A stretch of 64,000 nucleotides of DNA from positions 9,213,487-9,277,486 of the forward strand of contig OZ023181.1 of the NCBI GenBank assembly GCA_963995505.1. The letters are read 5' to 3'. Of this stretch, positions 57,366 to 64,000 are shown piece by piece (positions within the stretch are counted from its first letter, which is position 1; every line of letters starts with the position of its first letter). The translations under genes and the position numbers were made by a program. The notes beneath the pieces were generated by a model, which saw nothing but the letters and a program-made list of their open reading frames with translations, searched no databases and had not been told where the DNA came from. This DNA comes from Hypericum androsaemum. Taxonomy: Eukaryota; Streptophyta; Magnoliopsida; Malpighiales; Hypericaceae.

Positions 57366-60300
57366 GTCTAACAGATAGTTCCCTCCGGACCTCTGCCCTC
57401 AGTCTCCTCCACTCCTACATTCTCCCCATCCAGAATCTGATCATTCTCGTCCTCCCCTACATTATATTCTCCGGAGACACACTCCATCCTTCCCCATCTA
57501 TTTCTCTTCCTTCAAGCGACTTCGAATCTAAGGCGGGGACGACCTAAGGTAGACAGGGGGACGACTTCAAATATATCACTTAATTTGTAAATTTTCAAGA
57601 ATTCGATAGTAAAATTTTGAAACTCGAAAGTAAAATAGGTTAAATTAGATGTACTTTAGAATTTTTTTAATATAAAAATGATAAGACATTTTTTATGCTA
57701 TTGTGACTCTTTTAATAGTATTTTTACATTTTTAAGACTTGAATCAAATAACTTTTTAAGTGATTAAAAAATCTACTACAATCATATTTAAGACAAAAGA
57801 CACCAATCAACATCAAAGATCGTTCCAATTACGCTTGGAAATAATGAACCCTCTCTCCGTTGGCTTTCGGTTGGATACGTAGTAAAAGAATTAATTGCGA
57901 ACGGTTTAAAGTGAAAGGGGACCGCAGCGATAAGCGCAGGTATGTAATAATGGCAAGCACAGTTATGTGATAATGGCAAGTGTAGTTATATGATAATGAC
58001 ATTTTTTGTGAAAACGGCAAGTCCCCGTTGATGATAATGGCACACATAGTTTTTTTTATTTTGGTCCCCCGTATTTTAACATTTTTACAAAAAAGATTAC
58101 AGTGTAGTTATGTGATATTGGCATGCGCAGTTATGTGATACTGGCATACACAGTTATGTGATAATGGCATTTGTATCCGGCCTGTGTTTGTGCATGAATT
58201 TTTTTATTTTGGTCTCCGTATTTTAGCGCATTTGTAAAAAAGTCCTCGCGTACCTTCATTCCAAACGGTTCGGAATAGTGGCATTCCGTACCCAATCCAA
58301 CCCCCTCTCCGTTAGTCTGGAATAACTCGAAAATATTAATCACGAGAGAGCCTATTGGACCAATGAAAATCCTGGAAAAAAAGGCCTGTTATGGGCGGCA
58401 CTTGCCCATCTCGGGTTTTTATCATTTTGTTGCGGCTTAGTTGCCCTCACTACATTACTGTAATTGCCTCCCTAATCCCACGCCAACGCATAATTGTGTC
58501 TCTCTATATACATACATGAAACGCATATTTCATGTGCGAGGAAACGTACATCTTTTTTTCTTTCTTTCTTTGGCGTGTCAAGATGAATTAACTATAGAAA
58601 TTTATCGCTGCGTAGTCTATTTTTTCATGACATAACTTTTTTAACGAAACTGCTTTGTCAAATCTCAAAATTTGAAAGATATGCTAGTTAGTAAATACAA
58701 CATTTATGTGCAAATACTAAAAATAATTTAGCCTGATCACATAATGCGTATCACGAACCGGCGGAGATTCAAAATTCAATTTATTAATAATATAAATTTA
58801 AAAAAATATTAATATGTAGACACAAAGTCTTGGGAGACTACCAACGAAGGTGGGTAGGATGACAACAGAACTTACTTTGTTTTCTAGGAGTTGGTGGGAC
58901 AATTCCCACGACCGACTAAACTAAGTGAATGATGAGATGACTGAGAAGGATGGTACCTCATCACCTGCCCTATTCACTTGCTTATCGTGATTCTTCCAAT
59001 TAAAAAAAGCCCACTGTAAAGCGGTCACGCCAGAAAGAAAAAAAAGTAAAGCTTTCACGAGGACTAATCCTCCCTGTCTTCGTGATGAATAGGCAACTTC
59101 AGAGTGAGAGAGTGTTGGTCGAACTACAGCTGCACTTGAACGAAACTCGAACCAAATACTGATAGCTTGAGTCGTACTGCGGAGTACTATCTTTGAGAAT
59201 CAATTCACCAGGCGGTGATGACTCTCCAGGATTAAATAGACTCGTCCAAGGACAGTGTAAACTAACAAGAACAGGATTAAACCGACTCGTCCAAGGATAG
59301 GATTAAACAGATGCCAGAAAGGAAGCCTCGGGTAACCTATAAACTAACAAGAACAAGAAAGCACTCGGAAGTAATGTATGTCAGAGAAAAGAGGAGAGGT
59401 GCAGAGTGCTCTGAAGGCTCACAAATAGTCTCCTTATATAATAGCCGAAGGAGAACGTGCGGGGAAAAAAATCAGGGCCATTTAGTGAATGTTAGTAACC
59501 ACTTTGACTAGAAGAATTGAACACATTTTAGTAGAATGGGAGGTTTCGGAAGACTAGGCTTGGTCAACAGCCAAAAATAGTCTCGGATGAGGCGTCTATA
59601 TCGTGCGGGGGGAGGGGGGCAAAATCGTCAAAATATACTGAACGAGCCTATTTTCGGCCCACCACATGCGCGCAAGACCTTTTCTTCTCACAAGCTAGGC
59701 CCATAACACACATCTCCTTTTAAACTTGCTTTCCATCTTTGTACAAACCGATGTGGTACAAGGATTTGCCAAAATTCAACTTTGACCTCAATATTTTATT
59801 CTTATTTCTCCTTCTCTCTCTCCCTTTTTCCAACATAGAGAAGTAGCCATTTGACACAGATGTGGCACTTCCTTTCCGATCGGATCAAAAGCAATTTCTA
59901 ATGCCATCTATAGTTCTAGGGTTTAATCCAAATGTCCTAAATTTTTCTTGAAAAAAAAGTCTTGGAGACTTTTACTTTTCTAAAAGGTATAGTCTACGGT
60001 GACTCGGAATTTTCAAGTAACAACTATGTAGACTTGGACGTCGTAGAGGAAAGGGCAAAGAGTATAAGTTATGGACCACAAGATTTCTATCTGTCCAACG
60101 CAATATATGGAAATTGCAACAAGCATATTTTAATTGGTTTTTTTCTATGCGAATAATCTGTAAAAAATTACCGTTCTCTTTGTAAAAAAAATGCAAAACT
60201 CAAAATGTATTTGTTAGAGTGCAAATATTTCATTTCCCCGCAACAGTATTATGTAAAATTAAGAACTGAAAATTTTGAATAGGATTTGGACATGATCATG

Positions 60301-61544
60301 GAGATACATGTCCATTCCCTCATCCTTCTACTTCTGGCCCACTATGACTTTAGCTTGGTTGAATTTTCTTTTATATTAATTAGTCGTCTGCGTTGTCTCA
60401 CCGTTGCTATATTTTTTCGATAAGTTAGTCTACATTGCTATTGATTGAAACTTCCAACATTTCATAAAGAATAAGAGTCTCCTAACTGAGACTCTGTGTC
60501 TACACAGTAATGTTGGGGTCCCGCCCAATATATGGAGAAAAAAAAGTCAATCTAAATAATGCATGATGTGTGAACATTATCTTGGTTTTTTTTTTGAGGG
60601 AGAAGCATTGAATTAGAAGACATGCGTGGGAGAAGAAGTTTTTCGGAGATTTGGACTTGAATATCCAAATAAGTTTGTATTAATTAGATTTTTTTTTTGC
60701 TTTTTGCAAGTGTGAACTAAAAAAGGGAACATTGCTCGTGAATCTATCTTATCCCAGGGAAAAGAAAAATAAATCTAGAGAAGGGGATCAAGAGAAGATT
60801 AAAAAAAAGAAAGACAAGCGAGAGAAAAACATTAGTGCGTATTGTTTGAGTGATAATGTAAGATTTTTTGGGTTATTTTTACCCATCATATTTAATTATC
60901 TCGTTAAATTTTATTTACTTCTTTCGCTGCATGGTTCAAATTTCCTAACAAGTAATATTAACTAACTAGGATGAGTTTCTAACCTGATTAAGTTTTCATT
61001 TTGAGATCAGACAATGTACCTTCGATAATATTTTGTAGGGTAAGGAAAAAAAAAGACCACACCTATGATTATCACGTGGTTTTGACAAAAAGAAAATTGT
61101 CTGTACAAGAAAATAAGCTTACTCACTGGATATTTTGGTGTTAAATCTCTTTACGTAGTTATCCAAAAAATCCCTTAACGTAAATTACAAAATTTTGAAG
61201 AAACAATTAATTTGAATAATCGGTTAAAATTTTCATATACAATCCAAAATTTTCATATAAGTAAGTTAAATTTTACTTACTTATATTCTCGCGGTTAAAC
61301 CGAGACAGCCAGACCAAAACTCCCTCGGGAGTGGAGCAGTGAAGCGCACAAAGGAAAGTGCACAGACTAATTTCCTGCAAATGAACAAACCAAAGACACT
61401 GAAATGAATCGTTCCATATTTTTTACACTCAATCGAGCAACAGAATCAATAAGCAACTGCCAGAAAGAGAGAGACTCACTTGTAGGAATCTAAATTTATC
61501 TTCTGAATCTTACTCGGATGGGCAATACAACCAACTCCCACAGC
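57366..61544. other. AT-rich intergenic DNA
   Basis: No gene is supported. Open frames of 60-80 residues are spread over both strands without motif. A tandem array lies at 57940-58165. The part 59200-59320 repeats GACTCGTCCAAGGA three times in about 85 bases (a possible remnant). A purine- and CT-rich block occurs near 59800. Confidence 0.45.
57940..58165 (+). repeat. degenerate GTTATGTGATAATGGCA tandem repeats
   Basis: About seven units of CAGTTATGTGATAATGGCA with changes (TGATATTGGCA, TGATACTGGCA), split by a block near 58010-58100. The design (a TGATATTGG-like core with a variable linker) recalls the arrays at 25.8, 30.1 and 56.5 kb, though the linker differs. Confidence 0.7.
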
Positions 61545-63025
61545 CTATCGAGGATGGTGCCTGAAATAGAACAATCTCCAAGAAGGGCCGTAGAGCAGAG
61601 GAGCCACCACTATTCCAAACCCAACTACAAACCCAACCACCGCGCTCATGTACATCTCGTTGAGTTCAACCCCATGGTGGTCATGATTAGTAAGGCTACT
61701 CCCGTTTTTGCTGTTGTTGTTGTTGTCGGAGGCACCCTGAGTCACAACACTCAGATTGTTTCCTAGTAAGCTCGATGGACCAAAGGTGGAGAACCGAGTG
61801 CTCGTGGGGATTGTTCTTGTCAGGTTGTTGTGGGACAAGTTCAAGAAACTTAGTGCTGTCATGGAAGCCATGCTCTGAGGGATTTCTCCCGAAAGTTGGT
61901 TGAAGGAGAGATCCAGAGACTCCAACGATGTCATGTTTCCCATGTTCTTCGGGATCCTCCCACTGAGCATGTTACTTGACAGGTTCCCATGTTACCAGTG
62001 TACCGGAGATTACTGGTATATTCTCGTGAACTTCCTTTACTTACCAAGTCCGCGCCATCTTCTCCCAAATTGAAGGTGCCCGAATAGGGATCGGTACTCA
62101 ACGACAATTGCGTGAGATTCCTTAAAGATCCTATCCTATGGAGCTTGGTATATTGCCAGTGAGGATATTTTGTTCTGCAAATCAACCCAAAACAAGTCTT
62201 GCCAACCTGTCCAACAATCAGGAATTGCTCCTGACAAATGATTGTTTCCTAGGATCATCACTTTTAGCTTCTTCTGTTCATCCTTCTTGTGGCACAATAA
62301 CCGTGATATTGGTCCAGAAAACGAATTGTTGGAAATGTCTAGAAGAATCGCTTTGCTGGATAGAGACGGTAATAATCCCTGAAAATTGTTAGAACTCAAA
62401 TCCATGTATAGAGAGCAGACAAAATCACTTTGGATATATCCCCATAGAGATTATTACTAGCGAGATTGATGTAAAAGAATTGAGAAGATCGATCCCAAAA
62501 CCAAGTTGGAACCCTGTCTTTGATTCCTGAACCAGATAACTCCAAATACATGAGACGATCAAGTTGAAGGCTTGTGTATGAAACATCAGGATGTGTGAGG
62601 GACGATAGATTCCCAATAGCATCAGACAAGACTCCTTGTAAATCAATCTTACCTCTCAACATTAGCTTCTCAAGTTGGCTAAGATTGTATATCAAATCAA
62701 GCATCGACGAGTTAAAATCATTCTCTGATAAATCAAGATTTCTCAGTGATGTTAGATTTTGAAGAGCACTGGGAAGAGGCCCACCTATCTCATTGCTACT
62801 AATGTCAAGGGAGACCAAAGAGTGAAACATCTCAAGAAATGAATAACTAGAAATTCCTTGGTTACTAGAAAGATCAAGAATCTCAAGCCTCGACAAATTC
62901 ATGTTGGGAAATTGAGGAGCATTTCCCAGCTCACACCATCGTAGATGGTTGGAGTGCAAAAATAACTTGTTTGGAGCTCGGGGTCGACTAAGGCAATCAT
63001 CGAGGTACCTGTACTTGGATGTCAA
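61545..63025 (-). pseudogene. LRR receptor-like protein, 5'-truncated and broken
   Basis: Minus-strand pieces: 63025-62396 with repeats of the LxxLxLSxNxxxGxLP type (LEILDLSSNQGISSYSFLEM; SLRNLDLSENDFNSSMLDLI); 62405-62136 with LLDISNNSFSGPIS and MILGNNHLSGAIPDCW; a shifted part near 62160-61985 with SLRNLTQLSLSTDPYSGTFN; and the end 61970-61545 with LSGRIPKNMGNMTSLESLDL, a single membrane span, and a short tail WRLFYFRHHPR. This order and the GNNLS-type loop before the span fit extracellular-LRR receptor-like proteins of the EIX/Cf-like class, which lack a kinase and act in immunity. At least two frame shifts break it. The signal peptide and first repeats are missing: DNA above 63040 is a repeat array. 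Confidence 0.88.
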
Positions 63026-63059
63026 CTTGCTTTGGCTGAGTATGCTTAAGGCAGCCTGA

Positions 63060-63320
63060 CTACCCTCATCCTAAATTCAGCTTGGGTACTATCAGCCTCA
63101 TTCTTGGCTTAGTTTACCCTCAACTTCAAGTCAAATTAGGTATCCTCAGCCTCAAGCTAGCTTGGGTGTCCTCAGCCTCAAGTCAGTTTGGACACCCTCA
63201 GCCTCAAGTTAGATTGAGTTCCCTTAAGGCAAGCAGGCCTCCCTTAGGCTGGACTTCCTCAGTCTCTTAGAATGAGAGGGCCCTCTTAACACATGTCAAG
63301 TTGGACTTCCTCAGTCTCTT
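63060..63320 (+). repeat. short tandem repeats with CCTCAGCCTCAAG core
   Basis: Units of about 27 bases with CCTCAGCCTCAAG and AGCTTGGGT follow one another from 63064 to about 63250. The TGGACTTCCTCAGTCTCTT block occurs twice (about 63250 and 63303). They adjoin the truncated end of the LRR pseudogene. Confidence 0.8.
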
Positions 63321-63479
63321 TGAGGAGTACCCATACTTGGTAGATCGACCGTAACGCTCAACCTGGACCTCGGAATTATTGATGGAAAAAATAATTTACA
63401 AGGTTGGGGCTTCGAGTATGGGAGTTAGGTGTGTGATTGACTTCACAAGTTCGAGAAGGTGAATCCGAATGGAGCGTTT

Positions 63480-64000
63480 ATTCTCCTAAAGCAAGTGAGG
63501 TACCAACTCAATAGAGGTGAGCACGACACTAGCTAAAATTGGCACCAACTGAGGGAAGGAGAGTGCGGCGCCAACTGAGCGGAGGCGAGTGTGGCACCAA
63601 CTGAGGGAAAGAGAGTGCCGCGCCAACTGAGCAGAGGCGAGTGTGGCGCCAACTGAGGGAAGAAGAGTGCGGCACCAAGTGGGTGAAAGGAAACCCGGCG
63701 CCAGGTGAAGGCGGTTGAAGGGGCTTTGGCTGTCTCTGTGAAAGGAAGTCCAATACCGGCGCCAAGTGAACCCGGCGCCAAGTGGGTGAAAGGAAACCCG
63801 GCGCCAAGTGAAGGTAGTTGAAGGAGCTTCGGCTGTCTGTGGTAAAATGGTCATAACTTTTGACTCGGACCTCAGATTAAGGTGATTCTTGAGCCTATGA
63901 AAAGATAATAGATAGGCCTACAACTTCGTAGTTCATCACTTGGGCCAATTCAGAGTGGATGGATTTCTAAAATCGGCGCCAAGTGTGGGCAGCCAACCTG
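63480..64000 (+). repeat. fragment of a gypsy LTR running off the window
   Basis: A tandem array of GGCGCCAACTGAG-type units (63535-63800) is followed by a block (63845-63965) that resembles the unique block between arrays in the Tat-like LTRs (4505-4615 and 21440-21550): CATAACTTTTGACTCGG, GATTCTTGAGCC, CCTACAACTTCGTAGTTCAT. The layout (array, then this block) is the same. The rest lies beyond 64000. Confidence 0.65.

Noticed and set aside
60732..60965. 77-residue plus-strand frame rich in lysine then hydrophobic residues
   Set aside because: AT-rich low-complexity DNA with no motif; no evidence for a gene.
1..64000. tRNA, rRNA or known small RNA genes
   Set aside because: I scanned for tRNA box-like motifs while reading and saw only primer-binding sites of retroelements; a tRNAscan or Rfam search was not possible here.

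Overview
The window looks like a repeat-rich stretch of a flowering-plant (probably eudicot) nuclear genome. The reasons are a spliced plant-type ascorbate oxidase gene with GT-AG introns, plant Ty1/copia and Ty3/gypsy LTR retrotransposons, plant L1-type LINE fragments with a DUF4283-like ORF1, foldback and Mutator-like DNA elements, and a receptor-like-protein LRR fragment. I cannot name the species.

Host genes are few. An apparently intact five-exon L-ascorbate oxidase gene lies at 1057-3096 (minus strand). A second copy, also on the minus strand, is spread over 35973-55240. Its five exons are still collinear, but it is a pseudogene: a nonsense codon in the C-terminal copper region, a 14-bp loss in exon 4 and a frame shift in exon 1. 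Two LTR retrotransposons sit inside its introns, a copia element in intron 2 and a gypsy element in intron 1. A broken LRR receptor-like protein gene (61545-63025, minus) is cut off upstream by repeat arrays. Everything else recognisable is mobile DNA.

Layout: 4.2-22.75 kb is one large Tat-like gypsy element with long LTRs full of tandem repeats. Its pol is interrupted at about 11.0-17.95 kb by a scrambled nest of a second gypsy family, including an LTR in inverted orientation and a 994-bp Mutator-like element with a 9-bp target duplication. A 717-bp near-palindromic foldback element abuts the end of the outer LTR (22.75-23.47 kb). From 23.5 to 35.9 kb there are LINE remnants, one with a clear 14-bp target duplication, an antisense LINE ORF1, and arrays of a GATATTGG-type minisatellite. 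From 36 to 55.2 kb lies the split ascorbate oxidase pseudogene with its two intronic retrotransposons. From 55.2 to 61.5 kb the sequence is AT-rich intergenic DNA with another inverted-repeat element. The window ends in an LTR fragment related to the Tat-like element.

The retrotransposon reading frames are broken mostly by nonsense codons of the TGG/CAG/CGA-to-stop type rather than by frame shifts, which fits decay of methylated cytosines. I see no convincing new enzymatic system. The most interesting signals are structural: the pseudogene that grew to 19 kb, an inverted LTR pair, a strand-flipping minisatellite, an element whose empty site is also in the window, and a short sequence module that recurs in the LTRs or leaders of several unrelated gypsy families.
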